Below are positions 1 through 8,420 of a DNA stretch of 47,581 bases, in pieces. Location: NCBI GenBank assembly GCA_035524335.1, contig DATKPE010000046.1, forward strand, positions 1-47,581, read 5' to 3'. The notes under the pieces are model-generated. The model saw only the letters and a list, made by a program, of their open reading frames with translations. It was not told the DNA's origin and made no database searches. How positions within the stretch are numbered: position 1 is the first letter of the stretch; each line of letters begins with the position of its first letter. Source of the stretch: DATKPE01 sp035524335. Its GTDB lineage: Bacteria > Bacteroidota > Ignavibacteria > UBA10030 > SZUA-254. The position numbers and the translations under genes were made by a program.

Positions 1-344
1 GTCGCAGCATCAGAAGTAACTTGGTCCCAAACCGGTTTAGAAAGCCCCCAATAGAAGTCGTGATACCTTACTTTTTCCTCACCATATTTGGCAATATATG
101 TCTTATACTCACCATGCTTTAGAGTATATACTCGTATTAAATCTCCCGTATTCACGATTATGCCCGATTGAAACCAATAGACATGCTGATTCAATACGGT
201 TAATTTGCCTGCCTCGTCATGCTTAGTATTCACAATCAGGTAATCATTTAAATTACTGGTTTCTTTTGCTCTGAGTAAAACCCTCTCATCGTCAGTATTA
301 ACATCTCTCAAGCCAATAATTTCTATGCTCTTCACCGAAATCAT
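1..344 (-). CDS. hypothetical protein, partial (runs off left edge)
   Basis: An open frame starts with ATG at 344-342 and stays open to the window edge, giving 114 residues beginning MISVKSIEIIGLRDVN. The ATG follows the stop codon of the upstream gene (TAG at 347-345) with no gap, so the two genes are probably translated together. The product is soluble-looking, rich in beta-forming residues, and has YIVNTK-like and FYWGL motifs with several aromatic residues. These features faintly recall small beta-sandwich (lamin-tail-like) proteins of phages and mobile regions, but this is an impression and not an identification. The C-terminus is outside the window. AT-rich codon use matches its partner and differs from the rest of the window. 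Confidence 0.6.
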   Translation of the reverse strand, partial: MISVKSIEIIGLRDVNTDDERVLLRAKETSNLNDYLIVNTKHDEAGKLTVLNQHVYWFQSGIIVNTGDLIRVYTLKHGEYKTYIAKYGEEKVRYHDFYWGLSKPVWDQVTSDAA

Positions 345-878
345 CTATTTAACCTCTTCTTGATTTTGATTCGTTGGTGAAATATATCTCCACATCATAG
401 CGAATGAAACGATAATTAATATTATCGCACATATACTCAAAAAAATGTCTTGGCGTTCAATCGCTTTTTCTATCAAAATAATGGCTATGCCGATTAAAAC
501 CGATGAAATAAGATCTAAAAAATGTTTCGTTTTTAATGCATCTTCGAGCCGAATGTTTGTTTTTTCTAATTCTGTTATCTGTTTTGACGAATCTCGTAAT
601 AATGATTCGATTTCAACGACCTTGCGTGCTTCCTGACGATAAAGAACCTTTAAAAATAACGACCCCTCTTTACTTGTGAGCACGTCGTCTGGAATAGATT
701 CAACGGGGGTAATTAGTGCCTCTATTCCCTTTTGCGGGGGCTGGCCTCCTCGGGGCGGTGTTTCTTTTATTTCTTCTTCTGGCATGAATGGAATCCACCT
801 GTATAGACGTTGAAATATACAGCGTAAACACTGTAAAGTCAAAATAATCGCGCGAGTAACTTTCTGTCTAATTGTCAT
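345..878 (-). CDS. coiled-coil membrane protein of unknown function
   Basis: The product has 177 residues. A charged helical stretch at about residues 78-118 (EARKVVEIESLLRDSSKQI and onward) looks like a coiled coil. It is followed by two hydrophobic segments at about 120-140 and 147-166 that should form a C-terminal membrane hairpin, leaving a short charged tail. The N-terminal 31 residues are basic and hydrophobic, and a second ATG at 785-783 has a good AGGTGG ribosome site about nine bases upstream, so translation may start there and give a 146-residue protein beginning MPEEEIKETPP. The first ATG has a weaker AAGGGA site. The gene is AT-rich and directly joined to the partial gene downstream. 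I do not recognise the family; a membrane-anchored partner of that gene is possible. Confidence 0.65.
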   Translation of the reverse strand: MTIRQKVTRAIILTLQCLRCIFQRLYRWIPFMPEEEIKETPPRGGQPPQKGIEALITPVESIPDDVLTSKEGSLFLKVLYRQEARKVVEIESLLRDSSKQITELEKTNIRLEDALKTKHFLDLISSVLIGIAIILIEKAIERQDIFLSICAIILIIVSFAMMWRYISPTNQNQEEVK

Positions 879-992
879 CGCTTTAATCCCTTCCGTTTTC
901 GCTATACTTTAGCACTACCCCGGAATTCCGAAAGTTGATATTTCCGGGAGGAATTTGTAGATTTTATCCGCTCACATTCTCAGAGGAACTCC

Positions 993-1505
993 ATGCGTTT
1001 TATCCCCATTATGGCCATTCTGGTCGTGCTTTTCTCGTCCTGTTCCCGAAAATCGGCCGAACAGCTCTACTCGGAAGGAGTCAAAGCCGAGGCGGAACAG
1101 CAGTTCCCCGTGGCAATCGAACGGTACAGCGAGCTCATCGACCGGTTCCAGCAGACAGCCGTTGCCGAAAGCGCGCTCTACCGCTCCGCGCTGATTTACA
1201 GCAACGATGCGCACGACATTCCGAAGGCGATCGCATCGTACCAGCGGTATTACCGGACCTACCCGTCGAGCCCGCACGCTCCCTCGGCGCTCTTCCTCGC
1301 CGGCTTTCTCTGGAACAACGATCAGCATAACCTCGACAGCGCCAAAGCCGCATATCAGCTCTTCCTGACTCAGTATCCGTCGCACGAGCTGGCATCCTCG
1401 GCGAAATTCGAGCTCGACAATCTCGGGAAAGACCCGTCCCAGCTGACGCCCTCCTCCGTCAAGGGATCCGGCGGATCCCCCCCCGCGCAGACAGCCGCGA
1501 AATGA
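993..1505 (+). CDS. TPR-type lipoprotein
   Basis: The 170-residue product starts with a short lipoprotein signal (MRFIPIMAILVVLFSSC, lipobox ending at Cys17), so it is probably anchored to a membrane facing the periplasm. Residues 20-150 are helical with tetratricopeptide-like repeats containing the A..Y...L..YP pattern seen in YbgF and BamD-type proteins (for example AIERYSELIDRF, AIASYQRYYRTYP, AKAAYQLFLTQYP). The last 25 residues are low complexity. An AGAGGAACTCC ribosome site precedes the ATG. A TATACT element at 903-908 could be the -10 of its promoter, although the -35 is poor. It overlaps the DUF58 gene by four bases (ATGA), so they form an operon. A scaffold or assembly role is likely; the exact partner is unknown. 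Confidence 0.8.
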   Translation: MRFIPIMAILVVLFSSCSRKSAEQLYSEGVKAEAEQQFPVAIERYSELIDRFQQTAVAESALYRSALIYSNDAHDIPKAIASYQRYYRTYPSSPHAPSALFLAGFLWNNDQHNLDSAKAAYQLFLTQYPSHELASSAKFELDNLGKDPSQLTPSSVKGSGGSPPAQTAAK

Positions 1506-2413
1506 TGCCGGACGGTCTCGAGGATTTCCGGAAATACCTTCAGCCCGACGTGGTTGCCCGGCTTGCCAACATGGAGCTGGTCGCGCGCCTGGTTGTCGAA
1601 GGGTTCATCACCGGCCTCCATAAAAGCCCCTACCACGGGTTCAGCGTGGAATTCGCCGAGCACCGGCAGTATATGCCGGGCGACGAGGTGAAGCACATCG
1701 ACTGGAAAATCTACGGGAAGACGGACCGGTATTACATCAAGCAGTTTGAGGAGGAAACGAATCTCAAGGCCTACATCATTCTGGATGCCAGCAGGTCGAT
1801 GACCTTCGCCTCGGAGGGGAGAATTCCGAAGCTTACCTACGCCTCCTACGTCGCCGCCGCACTTTCCCAGCTCATGATGCAGCAGCGCGACGCCGTCGGC
1901 CTCACGATCTATGACGAGACCGTCCGCACGTTCATGCCCCCGCATGCCACGAAATCGTATCTGAAGGAAATCCTCCGCCAGCTCGAAATGGTGAAGCCGA
2001 CTCAGAAAACCGCCACCGCAACCGCCCTCCATACGATTGCGGAACGGATCAGACGGCGCGGCCTCGTGATCCTCCTCAGCGATCTCTTTGACGCCCCCGA
2101 ATCGGTTCTGACCGGTCTCCGGCATTTCCGCCATAAAAAGAACGAAGTGATCGTCATGCAGGTCCTCGACCCGCTCGAACGCTCGTTCGCGTTCGGGCAG
2201 GATGCTGTGTTCCGGGATCTGGAAACGGCGGAGGAACTGACCACCCAGCCGTGGCACATCCGGAAGGCATACCAGGAGGAAATGGCGAAATTCATTGAAA
2301 CCTACAAAAGGGAGTGCCGCGAGCACGGCATCGATTATGTCCTCCTCGATACGGCGACCCCCTTCGATATCGCTCTCACCGAATATCTGCATAAACGCCA
2401 GCGGATCGGCTGA
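1502..2413 (+). CDS. DUF58 domain protein
   Basis: The 303-residue product matches the DUF58 family: the region YGFSVEFAEHRQYMPGDE-like followed by HIDWKIYGKTDRYYIKQFEEE is its hallmark, and the following LDASRSM is a von Willebrand A-like MIDAS motif. The family usually works with MoxR-type AAA ATPases in assembling or activating envelope or metal enzymes; no MoxR gene is in the window, so the partner may lie elsewhere. There is no membrane segment. The start overlaps the stop of the preceding lipoprotein gene (ATGATGA), with a second ATG directly after the first; either could be used. No separate ribosome site is seen, which fits translational coupling. Confidence 0.9.
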   Translation: MMPDGLEDFRKYLQPDVVARLANMELVARLVVEGFITGLHKSPYHGFSVEFAEHRQYMPGDEVKHIDWKIYGKTDRYYIKQFEEETNLKAYIILDASRSMTFASEGRIPKLTYASYVAAALSQLMMQQRDAVGLTIYDETVRTFMPPHATKSYLKEILRQLEMVKPTQKTATATALHTIAERIRRRGLVILLSDLFDAPESVLTGLRHFRHKKNEVIVMQVLDPLERSFAFGQDAVFRDLETAEELTTQPWHIRKAYQEEMAKFIETYKRECREHGIDYVLLDTATPFDIALTEYLHKRQRIG

Positions 2414-2574
2414 TCTTCCAGCCGCCGAACCAGGCGGTTCCCGGCATCGTCACCATGAGAATCTCCTAATGTAATTTTAACGGTTCTCTCATGTTTCTCC
2501 CGGTCCGATATCGTAGATTGGATCGTCAATTCACCCGAACTATTCATCCCCTGCACCACCGCGTGGAGCGTGTC

Positions 2575-4842
2575 ATGACCAGACTGATTTTTCCGGCACT
2601 TCTGCTCTTCTCACTTTTTCTGCTCAGTTGTCAGGGACCGACCGGTCCGCAGGGGGAGGGTGAACAATCGCTCACCGATCCCGGCGTGCCCCCCTCGATC
2701 CTGACCACCTATCCGCTGAACCGGAGTACCGGCCCGTATACCGATTACAACAACAGAGTCACGATCCGGTTCAACAAGATCATGGACAGGACCTCGGTGA
2801 AGCGCGCGCTTCATCTCACATCGCCCCTCGGCGACGTGCAGGTCGATTCGACAAGCGTCTCGGTGACGAATACCGACGTCTTTACGATCGCGCCGCTCGA
2901 TATCCGCGGATCGGCCTATAAATTTTACTGGAAAATCGGGACCGTCTACACGGTCACCATTGATACCTCGGCCTTCGATATCAACGGCAATCATCTCACA
3001 TCCCAGGGCAGGATGTCGTTCACGCCGGAGCCGTATTTCCGCGTCACCGCGGTGACCCCGGTGAACGGATCGACCGAGGTCGCGACCGCCTCGACCGTGA
3101 CCCTTTCGTTCAACAGCCAGGTCGATTCGACGATAAGTTCCCACCTCGCGGTCACGCCTGCGATTTCCGGCAGGTGGGGGTATGTGCCCGCTTTTCCGGC
3201 GCCCGATTCGACCCAGTACCGATATACCTACCAGGGTGCGGGCATCGATACCGTCTATGTCGTCACAATGGATTCGGCAGCGCAGGATAAATACGGACGA
3301 AAGGCGGGCGCCGCGTTCCGGTCGGTCTTCACGACGGCCACCTTCCGTCTGTCCGCCACGACGCCGACCACCGCCTCGACCGGGGTTTCGGTCTTCAATG
3401 CCGTGAAGCTGACCTTCACAGCGCCGGTCGACACATCGACCGTCCGGGGAGCGATAACCATCACCCCTGCGATTCCGGGGAGCTACTCATATTCACCCGC
3501 CGGCAGTCCGACCGTCGTAACCTTCACGCCGGCCGGCAGATTCGCCATGAACACCACATACACGTTCACCGTTTCCGACAGCCTGAAGTCGCTCAGCGGC
3601 GCCCGACTTTCCCAGCCGGCGGCTCTTTATTTCACCACGACGCCGTTTCAGGTCACCACGACCTCGCCGGCGAACGGCGCCACCGGGGTCGCGGTCAAAC
3701 AGACGCTCCAGTTCACCTTCTCCGATATTCTCGACACTTCGACAATCCGCCGATCGGTTGTCATCAGCCCGGCGATACCGCTCAAGTTCACGCTGACCGA
3801 CAGCTCGACCTCCTTCAGCATCGCTCCGGCGACGCAGTATGCGGATAATACGAGTTACCTCGTGGTGCTCTCGGGCGGCATTCATTCCACCCGGGGGGAT
3901 TCGCTCCCGATCGATTACGGTTACGTCTTTTCGACTGTGACCTTCGGTATCTCGACGATCTCCCCAGCGGCAAATTCCGCGAATGTTGCACTCACACGCC
4001 AGCTCGCCTTCACCTTCAACGCGCCGATCGATACGGGAACATTCCGCACCGCATTCACCCTTTCGCCTCCGGCCACCGGTAAGATCACGTTCTCATCCGA
4101 TTTCACCACCGCAACGTTTACACCGGCCGGATGGGCGTCCGCGACCGGTTATACGGCGGGCATATCGACCACCCTGCGGGCGCAGGACAGTACGTATCTG
4201 AGTGCGCCGGTGCAGAGCAGTTTTTCGACCGCGGCCTTCGTGGTGAGCAGCACATCGCCGGCTGACGGGGCCGTCAATGTGGCCCCTACCAGCACCGGGC
4301 TGAATATATCGTTCAACGGACCTCTCGACACGACTGGCATCGCCGGCGCCGTCACCATTACACCGTCCGTCAACGGATATGTTTCCGCGAACGAAGGGGC
4401 GACGATGCTCTCTTACAACGTTCTCGACCCCACCTATCTTCCGCGGACGACGTATACGGTGACTGTCTCCGGTTCCGTCGGCACGATTGGAGGGGGGACG
4501 CTGCAGCAGCCGTATCAGTTCTCCTTCAGGACGCGGGCGTTCAGCGTCACGTCGAGCGATCCCGTGGACGGATCGGTGGGAGTGCCGCGCGGTTCCGCGC
4601 TGATGTTCACCTGCAGTACCGACATCGATACGTCGAGTGTACGGGGGGCATTTTCGATAACGCCGCAGGTGGACGGGGATTTTGCGACCTGGTCCGGTCC
4701 GACGAACACCATCTACTTCTATCCCTCCCAGCCGCTCGATTCGCTCGCCTCCTACACGGTGCGGCTGTCGACCGGCTTGCGGTCGGTCTTCGGCGATACG
4801 GCGGTCGTACCGTACACGGTGAGGTTCACGACCGGGCGGTAG
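2575..4842 (+). CDS. surface lipoprotein with about seven Ig-like (SbsA/Big_5) repeats
   Basis: The frame is open from 2491, but the ATG at 2575 is chosen because it opens a classic lipoprotein signal (MTRLIFPALLLFSLFLLSC, Cys19) and is preceded by GGAG. The mature protein has about 735 residues made of roughly seven tandem units of about 105 residues. Each begins with an F.V...TSP.NG...V pattern, continues with L.F.F...VDTS, then a TP...G segment and ends in a FTT or FST strand, which is typical of bacterial Ig-like domains of the SbsA/Big_5 type. No enzymatic domain is seen. The likely role is a cell-surface or outer-membrane-attached stalk or adhesin. It is followed immediately by the uvrA promoter and a strong terminator. 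Confidence 0.85.
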   Translation: MTRLIFPALLLFSLFLLSCQGPTGPQGEGEQSLTDPGVPPSILTTYPLNRSTGPYTDYNNRVTIRFNKIMDRTSVKRALHLTSPLGDVQVDSTSVSVTNTDVFTIAPLDIRGSAYKFYWKIGTVYTVTIDTSAFDINGNHLTSQGRMSFTPEPYFRVTAVTPVNGSTEVATASTVTLSFNSQVDSTISSHLAVTPAISGRWGYVPAFPAPDSTQYRYTYQGAGIDTVYVVTMDSAAQDKYGRKAGAAFRSVFTTATFRLSATTPTTASTGVSVFNAVKLTFTAPVDTSTVRGAITITPAIPGSYSYSPAGSPTVVTFTPAGRFAMNTTYTFTVSDSLKSLSGARLSQPAALYFTTTPFQVTTTSPANGATGVAVKQTLQFTFSDILDTSTIRRSVVISPAIPLKFTLTDSSTSFSIAPATQYADNTSYLVVLSGGIHSTRGDSLPIDYGYVFSTVTFGISTISPAANSANVALTRQLAFTFNAPIDTGTFRTAFTLSPPATGKITFSSDFTTATFTPAGWASATGYTAGISTTLRAQDSTYLSAPVQSSFSTAAFVVSSTSPADGAVNVAPTSTGLNISFNGPLDTTGIAGAVTITPSVNGYVSANEGATMLSYNVLDPTYLPRTTYTVTVSGSVGTIGGGTLQQPYQFSFRTRAFSVTSSDPVDGSVGVPRGSALMFTCSTDIDTSSVRGAFSITPQVDGDFATWSGPTNTIYFYPSQPLDSLASYTVRLSTGLRSVFGDTAVVPYTVRFTTGR

Positions 4843-4843
4843 G

Positions 4844-4872
4844 TTGCTTTTCACGCTTCCTTTTTCTAATTT
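4844..4872 (+). promoter_or_regulatory. predicted uvrA promoter
   Basis: TTGCTT at 4844-4849, a 17-base spacer and TAATTT at 4867-4872. The -35 box begins one base after the stop of the upstream gene. The expected transcription start (about 4879) lies inside the terminator hairpin, so the uvrA message would not contain the full stem. Confidence 0.6.
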
Positions 4873-4874
4873 TC

Positions 4875-4902
4875 ATGGCGACAATTTTGTCGCCATTTTT
4901 TT
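4875..4902 (+). terminator. rho-independent terminator of the Ig-repeat lipoprotein gene
   Basis: A perfect inverted repeat (ATGGCGACAA at 4875-4884 and TTGTCGCCAT at 4887-4896) is followed by seven T residues. It ends transcription arriving from 2575-4842. The ATG at the base of the stem is in frame with uvrA and can be mistaken for its start codon. Confidence 0.9.
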
Positions 4903-4910
4903 CAATCCCT

Positions 4911-7790
4911 GTGGATCAGAATCAGCTTATCGTCAAAGGGGCCCGGGTGCACAACCTGCGGAACATCGATGTCGCGATGCCGCGGGAGAGGCTCGTGGTC
5001 ATCACCGGCCTCTCCGGCTCGGGCAAGTCGAGCCTCGCCTTCGACACGATTTACGCCGAGGGACAGCGGCGGTACGTCGAAAGCCTGTCGGCCTATGCCC
5101 GCCAGTTTGTCGGAATGATGGAACGGCCCGACGTCGACAACATCGACGGACTCAGTCCGGCCGTCTCCATCGAGCAGAAAACCGTCTCCCATAACCCCCG
5201 GTCGACTGTCGGCACGGTCACGGAAATTTACGATTACCTCCGCCTTCTCTTCGCGCGCGCCGGGGTCCAGCACTGCTGGAACTGCGGCAAGGCGGTGAAA
5301 CGGCAGTCGGTCGACCAGATCATCGATACCGTTCTCCAGATGCCCGCCGGGACAAAGATCCAGCTCCTCGCGCCGGTGATCCGGGGGAGAAAAGGACACT
5401 ACCGGGAACTCTTCCAGCAGATCATGCGGGACGGTTTTCTGCGTGTCCGGATCGACGGGGAGATCCGGGAAATCGAAGAGGGGATGCAGATCAGCCGCTA
5501 CAAGATCCACGATATCGAAGTGGTGGTCGACCGCCTCAGCGTCAGACCCGACCTGAGATCCCGGATCGCCGATTCGGTGGAAACGGCTCTCCGCATCGGC
5601 TCGGGCATCGTCATCATCACGACCGAAAGCGACGGCAGGAAGGATAAAACGGCGGATCTTCTCTTCAGCCGTCACCTCGCCTGCGCTGACTGCGGCATCA
5701 GCTACGAGGAGCCGGCACCCAACTCGTTCTCCTTCAACTCGCCGTACGGTTCCTGTCCGACATGCATGGGTCTCGGCGAAACCAGTTCGTTCAACCTCAG
5801 GCTGATTATTCCCGATCCCGCCCTCAGCATCAATCAGGAGGGTCTCGCGCCGCTCGGGGAACCGCGCGAGACCTGGCTCTGGAATCAGATCCGGGCGGTG
5901 GCGGCGGCGCTCGACGCCAGCCTCGACACGCCGGTCGGGAAACTGCCGAAAAAAACGGTCGATATCTTCCTGAACGGGGCGGGGGATCAGAAATTCGAAA
6001 TTCCCTACCGGTATTCCTCCGGCCGCGTCGTCAACTACCGACAGCGGTTCGAAGGACTGCTCGCCGTCATGAAGAAATACTACGAGGAAACCTCCTCGGA
6101 GGGGATCCGCCAGTGGGTTGAATCGTACATGAGCACATCGGTCTGCCCCGACTGCGGCGGCGGGCGGCTCCGTAAGGAAAGCCTCGCCGTCCGGCTGTCC
6201 GACACAAAAAGCGGCCGGTCGGTGAACATGCACGACATTGTCCGCCTCTCTCTGCGTGATGCCCACCGGCTCTTCACGACCTTGCGCCTCACCGATCGGC
6301 AGGAGGAGATCGCGCACCAGATCCGGAAGGAGATCGTCCAGCGGCTGGAATTTCTCCTGCAGGTCGGGCTGGAGTACCTGACCCTCGACCGGACGGCGAG
6401 GTCGCTCTCCGGCGGGGAGGGCCAGCGTATACGGCTCGCCACCCAGATCGGCTCCCAGCTGGTCGGCGTTCTCTATATTCTGGATGAACCGAGCATCGGA
6501 CTGCACCAGAGGGACAACATCAAGCTCATCTCGAGCCTCCGCGACCTGCGCGACCTGGGCAACACCGTCATCGTGGTGGAGCACGACAGGGAAATGATCG
6601 AGCACGCCGATTACATCATCGACCTCGGTCCGGGTGCGGGTGAGCATGGAGGGCATGTCGTCGCGGCCGGTCCGCCGCGAAGTCTTTTCGCTCCGCGGAA
6701 AAAAACCGCCGGCGGACCCGCCTCCCTGACCATCGAATACCTTTCCGGCAGGAAAACCATCGCTGTCCCCGAACGCCGGCGAACCGGCACCGGCCCCGCC
6801 ATCGTTCTGACAGGCGCCCGGGGGAACAATCTCAAAAACCTCACGCTCCGGATCCCGCTCGGCAAACTCATCTGCGTCACCGGCGTCAGCGGCTCGGGTA
6901 AATCCTCCGTGATCACCGAAACCCTCTACCGGATCCTGGCCGCGAAATTTCACGGCGCACGGGAAATCCCCCTTGAATACGGATCGATCGGCGGTCTCGA
7001 GCATATCGACAAGGTCATCGACATCGATCAGTCTCCCATCGGCCGGACGCCGAGATCGAATCCCGCAACGTATACCGGACTCTTTACCCTCATCCGCGAC
7101 CTCTTTGCCCAGCTTCCCGAAGCCAAAATCCGGGGCTACAAGGTGGGCCGGTTCAGCTTCAATGTGAAGGGCGGACGCTGTGAGGAATGCGAGGGGGACG
7201 GACTCCGGAAGATCGAAATGAATTTCCTTCCCGACGTCTACGTCACCTGCGAGGTCTGCCGCGGCCGCAGGTACAACCGGGAAACTCTCCAGATCCTCTA
7301 CAAGGGAAAATCGATCGCCGACGTCCTCGCGATGACCGTCGAGGAAGCGGTCGGATTCTTTACCGATATCCCCCGCATACGCCGTAAGCTCGACACCCTC
7401 TTCGACGTCGGCCTCGGCTACATCCGCCTCGGACAGCAGGCAACGACCCTTTCCGGCGGGGAAGCACAGCGCGTCAAACTCTCATCCGAACTCTCGAAAG
7501 TCGACACCGGCCGGACTCTCTATATCCTCGACGAACCGACGACGGGCCTCCATTTCGAGGATATCCGCCTCCTCCTCTCGGTGCTTAACAAGCTCGCCGA
7601 CAAGGGGAACACCGTGGTCGTGATCGAGCATAACATGGATGTCATCAAAACGGCCGACTGGATCATCGATCTCGGGCCGGAGGGAGGGGACAAAGGGGGG
7701 GGCATCGTTGCCGAGGGGACACCGGAGCAGGTTGCGCGGGTGCGCGGCTCCTACACCGGACAGTTTCTGAAAACCGAACTTGCCGGCTGA
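4911..7790 (+). CDS. uvrA: UvrA, excinuclease ABC subunit A
   Basis: UvrA is the damage-sensing ATPase of nucleotide excision repair and loads UvrB on lesions. The product (959 residues from the start chosen) has two ABC modules: Walker A GLSGSGKSS near residue 33 and GVSGSGKSS in the second half, signatures SLSGGEGQR and TLSGGEAQR, and Walker B stretches ILDEPSIGLH and ILDEPTTGLH. Zinc-binding cysteine pairs are present (CWNCG; CADCG with CPTC; CPDCG; and CEEC with CEVC). I place the start at GTG 4911 because the frame upstream runs through a terminator hairpin and because the family normally begins with a short M-D-x-I-x-I-K-G-A-R stretch, matched by VDQNQLIVKGAR. It converges with the alkyladenine glycosylase gene after a gap of nine bases. 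Confidence 0.97.
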   Translation: MDQNQLIVKGARVHNLRNIDVAMPRERLVVITGLSGSGKSSLAFDTIYAEGQRRYVESLSAYARQFVGMMERPDVDNIDGLSPAVSIEQKTVSHNPRSTVGTVTEIYDYLRLLFARAGVQHCWNCGKAVKRQSVDQIIDTVLQMPAGTKIQLLAPVIRGRKGHYRELFQQIMRDGFLRVRIDGEIREIEEGMQISRYKIHDIEVVVDRLSVRPDLRSRIADSVETALRIGSGIVIITTESDGRKDKTADLLFSRHLACADCGISYEEPAPNSFSFNSPYGSCPTCMGLGETSSFNLRLIIPDPALSINQEGLAPLGEPRETWLWNQIRAVAAALDASLDTPVGKLPKKTVDIFLNGAGDQKFEIPYRYSSGRVVNYRQRFEGLLAVMKKYYEETSSEGIRQWVESYMSTSVCPDCGGGRLRKESLAVRLSDTKSGRSVNMHDIVRLSLRDAHRLFTTLRLTDRQEEIAHQIRKEIVQRLEFLLQVGLEYLTLDRTARSLSGGEGQRIRLATQIGSQLVGVLYILDEPSIGLHQRDNIKLISSLRDLRDLGNTVIVVEHDREMIEHADYIIDLGPGAGEHGGHVVAAGPPRSLFAPRKKTAGGPASLTIEYLSGRKTIAVPERRRTGTGPAIVLTGARGNNLKNLTLRIPLGKLICVTGVSGSGKSSVITETLYRILAAKFHGAREIPLEYGSIGGLEHIDKVIDIDQSPIGRTPRSNPATYTGLFTLIRDLFAQLPEAKIRGYKVGRFSFNVKGGRCEECEGDGLRKIEMNFLPDVYVTCEVCRGRRYNRETLQILYKGKSIADVLAMTVEEAVGFFTDIPRIRRKLDTLFDVGLGYIRLGQQATTLSGGEAQRVKLSSELSKVDTGRTLYILDEPTTGLHFEDIRLLLSVLNKLADKGNTVVVIEHNMDVIKTADWIIDLGPEGGDKGGGIVAEGTPEQVARVRGSYTGQFLKTELAG

Positions 7791-7799
7791 TTCCGTCTG

Positions 7800-8405
7800 C
7801 TACGGACGGCTGACGAACCGGTTTCCCCGGATGTAAAACCTGAAGGGGAATTCCTTTCCCTCGGATATTCCGATCCTTGGGCTGGTGACGACGGCACGTC
7901 CCGCGACCGGCGTTCCCCTCGTGAGATAAATTCGATCTCCCGCCAGATCCGCGCCGTTGTCCGCGCGCCCGATGCCGAACGCCTGGCAGAGTTTCGCCGG
8001 GCCGTTGGTGAGGAGGCGGTCGTCGCCCGCGGCCGGAGCGCCCCTCAGCTTCCGCATGACCGGGAGGCCTTCCAGCGGCTCCAGCGCCCGGATGAGCACC
8101 GCGCATCCGTTTCCCTCTTCCTCCGTCACCACGTTACAGCAGAAATGCATCCCATAGGTGAAGTAGACGTACAGATGCCCTCCGGTTCCGAACATCACCG
8201 AGTTCCGTTCTGTTTTTCCCCGATAGGAATGGCTCGCCGGATCGCGTCTGCCGAGGTACGCCTCGACCTCGACGATGGTGCCGGCGAGGAGCGTATTTCT
8301 GTACCGCCGGACGAGACAGCGTCCCAGGAGATCGGGGGCGACGAGGAGGGTCGGCCTCAGATAAAATGAGCGCGGGAGGGGAGTCTTCAGCATCAGCAAC
8401 CGCAC
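7800..8405 (-). CDS. mpg: alkyladenine (3-methyladenine) DNA glycosylase, AAG/Mpg type
   Basis: The product (about 201 residues) excises alkylated purines such as 3-methyladenine in base excision repair. It shows the family hallmarks in order: LPRSFYLRPT near the N-terminus, DLLGRCLVRR, the active-site region GTIVEVEAYLG with the catalytic Glu, then DPASHSYRGKTERNSVMFG, YVYFTYGMHFCCNVV and LTNGPAKLCQAFGI. Length agrees with bacterial members. GTG at 8405 and ATG at 8393 are both possible starts; neither has a strong ribosome site. The gene begins 15 bases after the aldehyde dehydrogenase stop and is the last gene of the minus-strand run that includes ruvABC, so it is probably co-transcribed with them. 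Confidence 0.93.
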   Translation of the reverse strand: MRLLMLKTPLPRSFYLRPTLLVAPDLLGRCLVRRYRNTLLAGTIVEVEAYLGRRDPASHSYRGKTERNSVMFGTGGHLYVYFTYGMHFCCNVVTEEEGNGCAVLIRALEPLEGLPVMRKLRGAPAAGDDRLLTNGPAKLCQAFGIGRADNGADLAGDRIYLTRGTPVAGRAVVTSPRIGISEGKEFPFRFYIRGNRFVSRP

Positions 8406-8420
8406 GGTGCGGCGGCGCGG

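Larger units (their letters stand above)
1..900. other. AT-rich, probably foreign segment
   Basis: The first 880-900 bases are clearly richer in A and T than everything to their right and use many AAA, AAT, ATT and TTA codons, while the following genes use GC-ending codons. The change is abrupt, close to the start of the gene that ends at 345. Both genes in the segment are on the minus strand and abut each other. No integrase, tRNA or flanking repeat is visible on the right side, and the left boundary is outside the window. Lateral acquisition is an inference from composition only. Confidence 0.6.

Noticed and set aside
2422..2437. CCGCC...GGCGG repeat after the DUF58 gene
   Set aside because: The stem is only five bases and no T run follows; too weak for a terminator.
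4902..7004. Very long open frame on the minus strand opposite uvrA
   Set aside because: High-GC codon use leaves antisense frames open. The protein has no family motifs and would overlap a certain uvrA.
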